Positions 16,716-24,429 of a stretch of DNA of 64,000 nt are shown one piece after another. A model generated the notes under the pieces. The model had not been told where the DNA came from. It worked only from the letters and a program-made list of their open reading frames with translations, and did no database searches. The stretch covers positions 558,001-622,000 of the forward strand of contig CBDDCL010000015.1 in the NCBI GenBank assembly GCA_965226245.1. The letters are read 5' to 3'. The number at the start of each line of letters is the position of its first letter. Position 1 is the first letter of the stretch. Source of the stretch: CBDCYS01 sp965226245 (GTDB lineage: Bacteria; Acidobacteriota; Terriglobia; Bryobacterales; UBA6623). The position numbers and the translations under genes are program-made.

Positions 16716-16951
16716 GCCCTTGGAAGCCGTGGCGGCTCGGCGTCTCGCGGCGCTTGGGTTACCGCGATCCGGTCAGACAGACGTTCGGATACGGTCCCCA
16801 ATACGGCGAGCACTCCCTGAATGGGTATCCGCTAGGTTGCTTGCCGGCTGCCGGCTCTGTCCCGTACGCAGGTGAGCGCATGACAGAATACCCTGGCCCG
16901 TTCTCGCTATGGTACAACCCCTTTCGGCACCACAAACGCCCCCCGCGCTAA
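16712..16951 (+). CDS. Small hypothetical protein between RHH and RelA/SpoT genes
   Basis: A 79-residue ORF starting in the ATGA overlap with the RHH gene and ending 12 nt before the RelA/SpoT gene. It is rich in Gly, Pro, Tyr and Arg (FGYGPQYGEHSLNGYPLGC, WYNPFRHHKRPPR) and matches no family I know. Tight coupling on both sides suggests it is translated, and it could be a second antitoxin or an accessory factor. A competing frame at 16615-16875 seems less likely. Confidence 0.45.
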   Translation: MSPWKPWRLGVSRRLGYRDPVRQTFGYGPQYGEHSLNGYPLGCLPAAGSVPYAGERMTEYPGPFSLWYNPFRHHKRPPR

Positions 16952-16963
16952 CCCCCGACGCCG

Positions 16964-17737
16964 ATGGCTCGCCGAAAAAGGTCGAAGGCTGTTCAACTGC
17001 AGCCGAAGGCAACGGTGGATCTGCGCACATTCGCCCGGTTCAGGAAGCATCCGTTGGTCACGGGGATTCGGCAGAGGTACAGCCGGGATGCCGTCCTGGC
17101 CAATTGGGCTACTGCCACTCTGGTTGACCATCTAGAAAAAATCAACGACGATTTTGCCAAGAAGCACCGCCGCACTGCCTTTACGACAATCGAGGGCCGC
17201 GTCAAGACGGAAGAGAGCTTCCTGCGAAAACTGTACGCGTCGTGTCGCCGGCACTCACCCTCACGCGGCTTGACGAAAGCGATTCTGAACCGCCACTACT
17301 CCGACATCAAAGACCTCGCTGGGGTACGTTTTTCGTGCCCTTTTTTCGACGAGGTGATCCCGGCAATCGAAGAGCTGGTCAGGCCCCGACTCGCCGAGCA
17401 CGGCCACGCCAGCGACGTTCGGAAGGAGCGAGGCCTGAAAGACAAGGACTACCTGGACAAAGGTGACGAATTGGGCTATCGCTCATACCACTTCTATGTG
17501 AAGGTTCTCACCGCAGTTGACATCTACGAGCGGACAGAGCTTTGCCTGTGTGAGGTACAGGCCAGAACCGAGCTCCAGCACGTGTGGGCAATGAAATCGC
17601 ACGACCTTCTGTACAAGCCTGAGGTCGGGTGGAACTACGCTGATGATGCGGTCCAAGACATGCTACAGGTTAGCAACGCGCTGAGGTCCGCCGACCAATT
17701 CTTGGTGAGCATACGCAACAGAATCACCCGCAAGTGA
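16964..17737 (+). CDS. RelA/SpoT-domain nucleotide pyrophosphokinase (small alarmone synthetase-like)
   Basis: A 257-residue single-domain RelA/SpoT synthetase. Motifs in order: TIEGRVKTEESFLRKL near residue 67-82, IKDLAGVRFSCPFFDEV near 110, a substrate-binding GDELGYRSYHFYV near 167 and CEVQARTELQHVWAMKSHDLLYK near 193. All the expected synthetase elements are there, and there is no HD hydrolase domain. Such enzymes make (p)ppGpp or, in toxSAS modules, pyrophosphorylate tRNA or make toxic alarmones. Being third in a unit headed by an RHH protein favours a toxin-antitoxin reading, but housekeeping alarmone synthesis is also possible. Confidence 0.85.
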   Translation: MARRKRSKAVQLQPKATVDLRTFARFRKHPLVTGIRQRYSRDAVLANWATATLVDHLEKINDDFAKKHRRTAFTTIEGRVKTEESFLRKLYASCRRHSPSRGLTKAILNRHYSDIKDLAGVRFSCPFFDEVIPAIEELVRPRLAEHGHASDVRKERGLKDKDYLDKGDELGYRSYHFYVKVLTAVDIYERTELCLCEVQARTELQHVWAMKSHDLLYKPEVGWNYADDAVQDMLQVSNALRSADQFLVSIRNRITRK

Positions 17738-17995
17738 CTCCGTCCGGATTCTGTAGCCGGGCCAGCCCCGCGCAGGCCCCGCGATCGTCGCAGCGGTGAG
17801 GCTCTGATAGACTGGATTTTCGGGCTTTTCTTGAAGGCGAAACCATCTCGCTTGCCCAGCCGCGGGAACTTCGGTTCCCTCAAAAGGATTCCTCATGTGG
17901 CGGTCGATTGCACGAGACTCGGTCAGGTCTGATACCGAAAGGCCCCTCTCGGGCGGGTGAGTATCGTCAGGCCCCGAGAGGAACAGAGAACCGCG

Positions 17996-19405
17996 GTGAG
18001 CACCACGAAAAAAATCCTGCTGACGACGCTCGCTATTGTGGTGATCGCTGGAGCTTCCTATGGTGGTTACCGCTACACGCAACGGGGAGTCGTCAAGGTT
18101 CAGACCGGGCGGGTCGTCCGCCAAGACCTGGTATCGGTTGTCACTGCTTCGGGCGAAATCAAGCCGCGCAACTACATCAACATCGGCGCCAACAGCATGG
18201 GACGCATCACCGACATTTACGTGCGGGAAGGTGATGTTGTCGAGAAGGGGCAGCGCCTCGCCAAGCTCGAAACCGTGCAGCCGGCGGCGGAGGTCGCCGC
18301 TCAGAAAGCTTCCTTGGAGTTGTTCAAAGCGGAACTCGCGGCCCGCAAAGCCGCCATCGAGGCCGCTGATGCGAACGAGCTCACCCAGCAAGCGGCCCTG
18401 AAGCGCACCAGGGCGGAACTCCAGCGAGCGCAGGTCAATTTCAAACGCGCCGGCCAGCTACTGGAAGAGCGGCTGATTGCCCGTCAGGATTACGATCAGA
18501 GGCGCGCTGACTTCGAGGCGGCCGTGGCGGTGGTGGAAGAGGCGCAAGCCCGTCTGGCGGAGCTGGGCGTGCAAAAAGGGCAGCTCGTCGCCCAGCGCGA
18601 GTCCGCCGAGCGCCGTATTGAACAGGCCGATGCCCACCTTGTTCGGGCGAGCGATGTTCTCGAGAAACACTATTCCGTGTCGCCGCTTGACGGGGTCGTG
18701 ACCAACCTTCCCGTGCGCGTGGGGGAGACTGTCGTGCCCGGTATTCAAAACTCTTCGGCAAGCCTGGTCATGACCATCGCTGACATGTCCCTCATCACGG
18801 CCGAGGTGAAGGTTGACGAAACCGACATTGTCAACGTCAAGCTCGACCAGCAAGCGCAAATCGCGATCGATGCCATCCCGAACCAGACTTTCAAGGGGAG
18901 TGTCATCGAGATCGGCAACACCGCGATTTTGCGGACGACCGGCCTGGCGGCTTCACAAAGCAATGTTGCCAGCCAGGAGGCCAAGGACTTCAAGGTTGTC
19001 ATCGCACTGGAGGCCCCGACCGCAGCCATTCGGCCGGGTATGTCCTGTACCTCTCGAATCACCACCGCGACTCGCGAGGCGATCCTGACCTTGCCGATTC
19101 AGGCCCTAGCTGTGCGGCTGGCAAAGGATCTCGAAGCGCCGAGCGACCCGAATAGCGCTCAGGCCGCGAGCACGGCCGAAGATCCGAACAAGGAAGTGGA
19201 AGGAGTGTTGGTAGTACAGGGAAGCAAGGTCGAATTCCGTCCCGTGGAGACGGGAATCACGGGATCGACGCAGATTGCGGTGACGAAGGGTGTCGGCGAA
19301 GGGGAAGAGATCGTCACCGGCAGTTACAAGGTTTTGCGAACCATCCGCTCGGGGGCGAGGGTCAAGGTTGAAAACAATGAGGGTGAGTCCTCGAGCTGGT
19401 GGTAG
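17996..19405 (+). CDS. MacA/HlyD-type periplasmic adaptor protein
   Basis: A 469-residue membrane fusion protein if started at GTG 17996 (STTKKILLTTLAIVVIAGAS signal anchor); an in-frame GTG at 17957 is the alternative. After the anchor come a biotinyl-lipoyl half-domain (SGEIKPRNYINIGANSMGRI), a long coiled-coil hairpin (about residues 105-210), the second lipoyl half (YSVSPLDGVVTNLPVRVGE) and beta-barrel domains. It should link a MacB-type inner-membrane transporter to an outer-membrane channel. The ATPase gene follows after 176 bp, and the two permeases lie at 24430-27044 on the other strand. Confidence 0.9.
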   Translation: MSTTKKILLTTLAIVVIAGASYGGYRYTQRGVVKVQTGRVVRQDLVSVVTASGEIKPRNYINIGANSMGRITDIYVREGDVVEKGQRLAKLETVQPAAEVAAQKASLELFKAELAARKAAIEAADANELTQQAALKRTRAELQRAQVNFKRAGQLLEERLIARQDYDQRRADFEAAVAVVEEAQARLAELGVQKGQLVAQRESAERRIEQADAHLVRASDVLEKHYSVSPLDGVVTNLPVRVGETVVPGIQNSSASLVMTIADMSLITAEVKVDETDIVNVKLDQQAQIAIDAIPNQTFKGSVIEIGNTAILRTTGLAASQSNVASQEAKDFKVVIALEAPTAAIRPGMSCTSRITTATREAILTLPIQALAVRLAKDLEAPSDPNSAQAASTAEDPNKEVEGVLVVQGSKVEFRPVETGITGSTQIAVTKGVGEGEEIVTGSYKVLRTIRSGARVKVENNEGESSSWW

Positions 19406-19429
19406 GTGGCATTCCGGGCGGCCGGCGAC

Positions 19430-19453
19430 GACCGCTTGCTAACGCGCGCGGCT
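19430..19453. repeat. Single arm of the 58621-type palindromic repeat
   Basis: ACCGCTTGCTAACGCGCGCG (within 19430-19453) matches, with one difference, the arm of the 32-bp inverted repeat at 58686-58717. Only one arm is seen here, between the adaptor and ATPase genes. Confidence 0.6.
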
Positions 19454-19581
19454 CTGGCAAGCCCGCAGCTTCCATACGGCAATTGATCTTTTGACTTTCA
19501 CGCGAAAACCTTTCACGAAAGTGAAACGTCTATGCAAGGTAGACTACCTGCCAAGAGATGGGGCCTAGCCCGAGGAATCGA

Positions 19582-20322
19582 ATGGCGACAGCAACCGCAA
19601 CCGACCCGCAACAAGTTGGCGAACAGCTCCGCAAAGACGGCATCGTGATTCGCACGTTTGACCTTTGGAAGACCTATGTCATGGGCGATCAGGAGATTCA
19701 CGCCGTGGCGGCGGTCGATTGCGAGATACGCAAAGGCGAATACGTCGCCATCATGGGGCCGTCCGGGTCAGGCAAGTCGACGCTGATGAATTTGATCGGC
19801 TGCCTCGACTCTCCCACCAGCGGTCAGTACTACATTGCGGGCCGTCTCGTCAGCGACCTGAATGACGATGAGCTAGCCCGCATTCGGAACAAGGAAATCG
19901 GGTTTGTCTTCCAGACATTCAACCTGTTGCCGCGCCTGACCGCTCTTCAAAATGTCGAATTACCGCTGGTCTACAGCGGGATTCAGCCGGCCGACCGGCT
20001 CGAACTTTCCCGTAAAGCGATCGCCCACGTCGACCTGACCGAGCGCATGTACCACAAGCCGAACGAGCTTTCGGGCGGCCAGCGCCAGCGCGTCGCTATC
20101 GCACGAGCCCTGGTGAACTCGCCTTCGATCTTGCTGGCCGACGAACCTACCGGCAATCTCGACACTGCCACCGGAAACGAAATCATGGCCTTTTTCGATT
20201 TGCTGCATCAGCAAGGGAACACCATTATTCTGGTCACTCACGAGCCCGACATCGCCATGCACGCCCACCGAGTCATCCAACTCCGCGACGGCCGGGTGGA
20301 AAAAGACGAAAAGATCAAGTAG
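19582..20322 (+). CDS. MacB/LolD-type ABC transporter ATPase
   Basis: A 246-residue ATPase from ATG 19582, which has CGAGGA seven bases upstream; the earlier start at 19558 is less likely. Walker A is GPSGSGKST near residue 62, the Q-loop FVFQTFNLLPRLTA near 106, the signature LSGGQRQR near 156, Walker B ILLADEPTGNLD near 175 and the H-loop THEPD near 219. The LFxTFNLLPRLTAxxNVELPL pattern is typical of LolD/MacB. No permease is fused, so it probably serves the FtsX-type permeases encoded 4 kb away. Confidence 0.92.
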   Translation: MATATATDPQQVGEQLRKDGIVIRTFDLWKTYVMGDQEIHAVAAVDCEIRKGEYVAIMGPSGSGKSTLMNLIGCLDSPTSGQYYIAGRLVSDLNDDELARIRNKEIGFVFQTFNLLPRLTALQNVELPLVYSGIQPADRLELSRKAIAHVDLTERMYHKPNELSGGQRQRVAIARALVNSPSILLADEPTGNLDTATGNEIMAFFDLLHQQGNTIILVTHEPDIAMHAHRVIQLRDGRVEKDEKIK

Positions 20323-20330
20323 CCACTAGA

Positions 20331-20349
20331 GACCGGCCCTCAGCCGGTC
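20331..20349. repeat. Palindrome GACCGGC..GCCGGTC (family D)
   Basis: GACCGGCCCTCAGCCGGTC is a 7-bp stem with a five-base loop, placed between the ATPase gene and the convergent CmcI-like gene. Its inverted relative is at 21762-21780 on the other side of that gene. Confidence 0.6.
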
Positions 20350-20381
20350 CAACTAACTAACCGGGCCCGCAGGGACAAGCG

Positions 20382-21641
20382 CTACTTGACCTTTCTCCTC
20401 AGCCAGCCCCCGGGGTTGAAAGTCATGACCATTGCCTCTCGGGTGACGTCTTGTTCGAAGAGTTCGCTGCCTCCATCTCGCAGGAAAGCATTGACGGCGG
20501 CCATCGGACCGGGGCCTCTTTCGGGATGCGTGGGAACCGAATCGTAATGCGTATCCTCGACAACGATGTAGCTTCCGGCGCTGACGAGCGGGGAGTAAAG
20601 CCGCAGCTCCTCACGAACGTGCTTCATTGTGTGGTTGGAATCGAGGACAACCAGAACAGTCTTGCCTTTTACGATTTGGGAGATCTGCTCGACGATCGCT
20701 GGATCGGTGGAACTCCCATGGAAAAACTGGACGTGCTTCTTCCATAGCGTACGCTCGGCGGCTTCCTGTGCTTCATCGGTCACATCCACGGTGAGCACCT
20801 TCGAATTCTCCAATCCGAGCCCGCTCAGCGTATGCGCCCAATAGAGCGCCGATCCGCCGCGCATGGTGCCGGTTTCGACAACGAAGTCCGGTTTGATTTC
20901 GTGCATGATCTGCTGCATCATCCACAGGTCGCAGGGGTTCTTGATGATCTTGATCCCTTGGAACCACATGTTGTCCCAGATGTCGAGATCATGGAACAGC
21001 TTCATCAGCTCGTTTTGTTTTTCGAGGCTCAGTCTAAGGTCGCGTTTGCGGATGATCTCGCGGTAGCCCTCCACGGCCATGGTGAGCTGGTCGTTGCCGT
21101 AGCTCTTCGTTGACTCGAATCCCTTCAAGGCAACGGAAATGGCGATCAAGCCCAGCTCGCGGTCCCCCGGACCAGTTGATTCCTTGGCTTTGTCCAACTC
21201 GAATTCGATCTCGATGCGGTCACCGTCCATTGCTTCCGAGGGCAGTGGTTTCGTGAACAAGTAGTTTCCGTTCCCGTCGTAGGTTTCGGCTCCGACATCA
21301 AAGCCGTTCGCGCGCGCGGTCAGGGTCACTTCCCCGAACTGATCCATGAGGGTCTTCGCAAGCGCAAACTCAAGTTCCACATAGACGGGCGATTCGGCTT
21401 GCGGCCTGTCGAGAGAAACGGAGAAGGCTCGCGCGGTCCATCGCCAAGCGCCTTCGGAATCGTATAGGCCCCGCAACAGCCGCGAGGCCTCGACGTTCTC
21501 GCCGAGGTTCAATTCATAGAGGACTTCCTGGGGAGCTGGAGCGGGTTGCTCGGCAGCAACGGGAGGAGCTGTCGGTTCCTCGCGCGAGCAGCCGACGCAG
21601 GCGGCGAGAACTAGAAAACAGAGGGCGGAATGTGGTCGCAT
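20382..21641 (-). CDS. Cephalosporin hydroxylase (CmcI)-family protein with lipoprotein signal
   Basis: A 419-residue protein from ATG 21641. A lipoprotein-type signal (LCFLVLAACVGCSREE, lipobox Cys near residue 15) precedes a beta-rich region of about 150 residues and then a CmcI-family Rossmann methyltransferase-like domain: DFVVETGTMRGGSALYWAHT near 245, VLTVDVTDEA, VLVVLDSNHTMKHVREEL and YIVVEDTHYD. CmcI-type proteins are SAM-dependent methyltransferase relatives. A lipid-anchored version would act outside the cytoplasm, which is unusual for a SAM enzyme, so its chemistry is open. Palindromes of family D flank it on both sides. Confidence 0.8.
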   Translation of the reverse strand: MRPHSALCFLVLAACVGCSREEPTAPPVAAEQPAPAPQEVLYELNLGENVEASRLLRGLYDSEGAWRWTARAFSVSLDRPQAESPVYVELEFALAKTLMDQFGEVTLTARANGFDVGAETYDGNGNYLFTKPLPSEAMDGDRIEIEFELDKAKESTGPGDRELGLIAISVALKGFESTKSYGNDQLTMAVEGYREIIRKRDLRLSLEKQNELMKLFHDLDIWDNMWFQGIKIIKNPCDLWMMQQIMHEIKPDFVVETGTMRGGSALYWAHTLSGLGLENSKVLTVDVTDEAQEAAERTLWKKHVQFFHGSSTDPAIVEQISQIVKGKTVLVVLDSNHTMKHVREELRLYSPLVSAGSYIVVEDTHYDSVPTHPERGPGPMAAVNAFLRDGGSELFEQDVTREAMVMTFNPGGWLRRKVK

Positions 21642-21761
21642 TGGATTGGCGTCGCCGGTCGGGGCGACGACTATTATCTTGGCATAGCGCGGGCCGGGCG
21701 CCATTTGGCGGGACGGGTCGCGTGTGGGCGGGCGGGTTTAGCCTTGTGGGAACTGGCGTTT

Positions 21762-21780
21762 GACCGGCTGAGAGCCGGTC
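21762..21780. repeat. Palindrome GACCGGC..GCCGGTC (family D, second copy)
   Basis: GACCGGCTGAGAGCCGGTC is the near reverse complement of the 20331-20349 palindrome. It lies in the 206-bp gap between the dnaB stop and the CmcI-like gene. Confidence 0.6.
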
Positions 21781-21847
21781 GTTACCGTTGAATGCCGGGC
21801 TGCCCGACCGATGTCGATCGCAAGCTCGCCCCTCAGCCTCTTGGGGC

Positions 21848-23260
21848 TTAGAAAGGCGCCTCGGGTTCTTTATGCTGGCCCGGGTCCTCGTGCTGGCCCG
21901 GCACCTCGGCCAGGTTTTCGAACTTGACGTATTTGTCGAGAAAGGCCAGTTTGATTCGCCCGGTGGGACCGTTGCGTTGTTTGGAGATGATGAGTTCGGC
22001 GATGCCGTGAAGGTCTTCGCGGTCCGGCTTGTAAACTTCCTCGCGGAAGATGAACCCAACCAAATCGGCGTCCTGCTCGATCGAGCCGCTTTCTCGCAGA
22101 TCGCTCAACTGGGGACGATGGTCGCCCGGGCGCGTCTCTGGCGCGCGGCTCAACTGCGACAGGGCGATCACCGGCACATGGAGGTCCTTGGCCATCAGCT
22201 TGAGGCCGCGGGAAAGGGCGGAGATCTCCTGGACGCGGCTCTCGACGCGCCCTTTCGAGGGCATCAGTTGCATGTAGTCGACGACCACCAGGGCGAGGCC
22301 GTTTTCTGCTTTCAGGCGCCGGCACTTGGCGCTGATGTCCATCAGGTTCGTGGCGGGCGAGTCGTCGATATAGAGCTTGGCGTCGACCAGTTGGCTTAGC
22401 GCGGCGCTGAGGCGCCGCCTTTCCTCTTGATTGAGAAATCCGCCCCGGAAGCGATGGCTGTCTACCCTCGCGATGGAGCAGAGCATGCGAGTGAGCAGCG
22501 ATTCTTTCGACATCTCCAGCGAAAACACCGCCACGGGCTGCCCCGGCTTGTCAGGAAGATTCGATGCCACGTGTTGCGCGATGTTGAGCGCCAGGGCGGT
22601 CTTCCCCATCGACGGCCGCCCGGCGATGACGATCAGCTCGCCGGCGTGAAGACCGGTAGTTTTCTCATCGAACTCCAGAAACGGCGTCGAAAGCCCTCGT
22701 ACCCGCTTGCTGGGATCGAGAAACGCTCCGACGCCCCCGGCAAATTCTTCCACGATCTGCCGCGGATTCGATAGCCCGGATCGCAGTTGCGCGTCACCGA
22801 CACGCATAATCGCTGACTCGGCGTCGGCGATTAGGTCCTCTGCTTCCTCGGATCCTTCGATGCAGCGCGTGACGATGTTCTGCGCCGTGAAGATCAAGTG
22901 CCGCAGCAGCGACTTGTCCTTGACGATCTTGATGTAGCTGTCAATGCTCGAAAGCCGCGGAAGGCCGTCGGTGAGCGAAGAGATGTAGGCGATGCCGTCG
23001 ATGGACTCGAGCTGGCTATGCTTTTCCAGTTCGTCGACAAGCGTCAGGTACTCGATGCGCTCGCCGCGGTCTTGCAGCTCAGCCATGCGCTGGAAGATGC
23101 GCCGGTGCTTTTCAATATTGAAGTCCGCCGAGTCGAGCGAACCTGCTACCTGGGGAAACAGGGAATCGTCGAGGAGAACGGAGCCGAGCACGAATTGCTC
23201 CGCTTCGATGTTGGTGGGAAGACCCTTCTCAAGCGCAAGGGCTGTGCCGCTGGATGCCAT
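21848..23260 (-). CDS. dnaB: Replicative DNA helicase DnaB
   Basis: A 470-residue hexameric replicative helicase. The N-terminal domain begins LPTNIEAEQFVLGSVLLDD, and a linker leads to the RecA-like motor with Walker A GRPSMGKTALALNIA near residue 218, VAVFSLEMSKE, Walker B LALVVVDYMQLM near 325 and IALSQLSRAPE near 365. The C-terminal SIEQDADLVGFIFREE is also standard. Length is normal and no intein is present. It is not in an rplI operon here. The 468 bp upstream contain two DnaA-box matches. Confidence 0.95.
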   Translation of the reverse strand: MASSGTALALEKGLPTNIEAEQFVLGSVLLDDSLFPQVAGSLDSADFNIEKHRRIFQRMAELQDRGERIEYLTLVDELEKHSQLESIDGIAYISSLTDGLPRLSSIDSYIKIVKDKSLLRHLIFTAQNIVTRCIEGSEEAEDLIADAESAIMRVGDAQLRSGLSNPRQIVEEFAGGVGAFLDPSKRVRGLSTPFLEFDEKTTGLHAGELIVIAGRPSMGKTALALNIAQHVASNLPDKPGQPVAVFSLEMSKESLLTRMLCSIARVDSHRFRGGFLNQEERRRLSAALSQLVDAKLYIDDSPATNLMDISAKCRRLKAENGLALVVVDYMQLMPSKGRVESRVQEISALSRGLKLMAKDLHVPVIALSQLSRAPETRPGDHRPQLSDLRESGSIEQDADLVGFIFREEVYKPDREDLHGIAELIISKQRNGPTGRIKLAFLDKYVKFENLAEVPGQHEDPGQHKEPEAPF

Positions 23261-23370
23261 CCGTTAAGCTTTCCGGGTGTAGTGGAAGAAGATAGTATGC
23301 ACTGTCCGCTTTGAATTCAGAAGAAGAAATTTCGGTCTTCGCTTACCTCCTTCTTTCCAACTACTTAGGC

Positions 23371-23464
23371 TGTGGATTTCGCAATTTCGGCGGTTTCCAA
23401 GGGGCGAGAGGTCTCGGAGCCGCCAGGGATGCACCTTCCAAGCTTGTGTATAAACTGTGCATAA
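23371..23464. promoter_or_regulatory. DnaA-box pair in AT-rich region upstream of dnaB
   Basis: TGTGTATAA (23445-23453) and TGTGCATAA (23456-23464) are the reverse complements of TTATACACA and TTATGCACA, both exact fits to the DnaA consensus TTATNCACA, 11 bp apart. A weaker match (TGTGGATTT) lies at 23371. The surrounding 23290-23600 is AT-richer than neighbouring DNA. This could be a DnaA-controlled dnaB promoter or part of an origin. No other gene is evident in 23261-23728. Confidence 0.5.
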
Positions 23465-23728
23465 CATGCGAATCCGCACTTGAAAAACTCTGAAAAACAA
23501 ACAGCGTCGTTAGAACCACTTAGAGCGATAAAACAAATCTGCCCACACTTGTTTCGGCCCAGTATATCACGGTGGCGAAGAAAAGGCAAATAGAATGAAC
23601 TGCGCTGACTGTGCTCCCGAGCCTGGGAATCGAGGATCGCTGCGTATCGCAAGCTTGGTTTCCCTCGTGCGTAACTTATGCCGTCCGGGCAGCGACTCTA
23701 CGGTTGGGGACTCCAACGAGCAAGACTC

Positions 23729-24350
23729 ATGCGTAGCGTCTATTCTCTCAGTCTGACCGCCGTCATCGTTACGGCTCTGGCGATTCCATGCCTTCGCGCT
23801 CAGTATGGCCCCAAGGACGGTCAAGACCTTCCACCGTCCGATCTGGATCGCGTACAGGCCGGATCGCGTACAGGCCGGCCAGGCCGCGCCTGATTTCACC
23901 CTGCCCCAATCCGGCGGTGAATCGCTCACTCTGTCGTCTCTGCGCGGCAAAAATGTAGTTCTCGTGTTCTACCGGGGCCACTGGTGACCCTTCTGCACGA
24001 AGCAACTCGTGGAGTTGCAAAGTTTGCTGCCCGAGGAGCGCAAGAAGGACACCCTAATTGTTGGCGTCGCCCCGGATACGCTCGAAGACATCGTCAAGAT
24101 GATCCCCAAGGTGCAATCGAAGACGAATCGAGACTTCGTGGTTACCCTCCTCAGCGATGCGAATCACAAAGTCATCGACCGCTATGGACTGCTCAATGCG
24201 AGAGCTGCCCAGCGCGGCCGCAACCTGCCGCATCCGACGACCTGCGTCATCGACAAGACCCAGACGATCCGCTGGAAGTTCACCGAGGTCGATTACAAGA
24301 TCCGGCCAACCAACGAGATGATTCTGGCCGAACTCGGCAAGATCCAGTAA
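23729..24350 (+). pseudogene. Peroxiredoxin-like selenoprotein (UGA = Sec), frame broken by a 16-bp duplication
   Basis: Thioredoxin-fold redoxin, probably exported: MRSVYSLSLTAVIVTALAIP signal, APDFTLPQSGG and the active-site region NVVLVFYRGHW-UGA-PFCTKQL. The UGA (23985-23987) sits exactly where relatives have the first Cys of CPFC, so it should encode selenocysteine in a UxxC motif; a hairpin follows 21 nt later. The rest of the domain continues in frame to the stop at 24350. The signal peptide and redoxin parts are in different frames because GGATCGCGTACAGGCC is tandemly repeated (23845-23876). Without one copy the gene is 202 codons with Sec at residue 81. Either a recent inactivating slip or an assembly error; no sel genes are in the window. 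Confidence 0.78.
24002..24018 (+). promoter_or_regulatory. SECIS-like hairpin downstream of in-frame UGA
   Basis: GCAACTC-GTG-GAGTTGC forms a perfect 7-bp stem with a three-base loop that begins with G. There are 21 nt between the UGA (ending 23987) and the loop. Bacterial SECIS elements lie right after the UGA inside the coding region, with a small loop that has a G in its first two positions. This fits, though it is short. Confidence 0.65.
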
Positions 24351-24429
24351 GACCGATTGTGTGCAGCGGCGCGCGATGCCGCGCTGATTCAGCGATCGGG
24401 CCGATGAGGCTTTCCCCTTTGGGGCCTGG

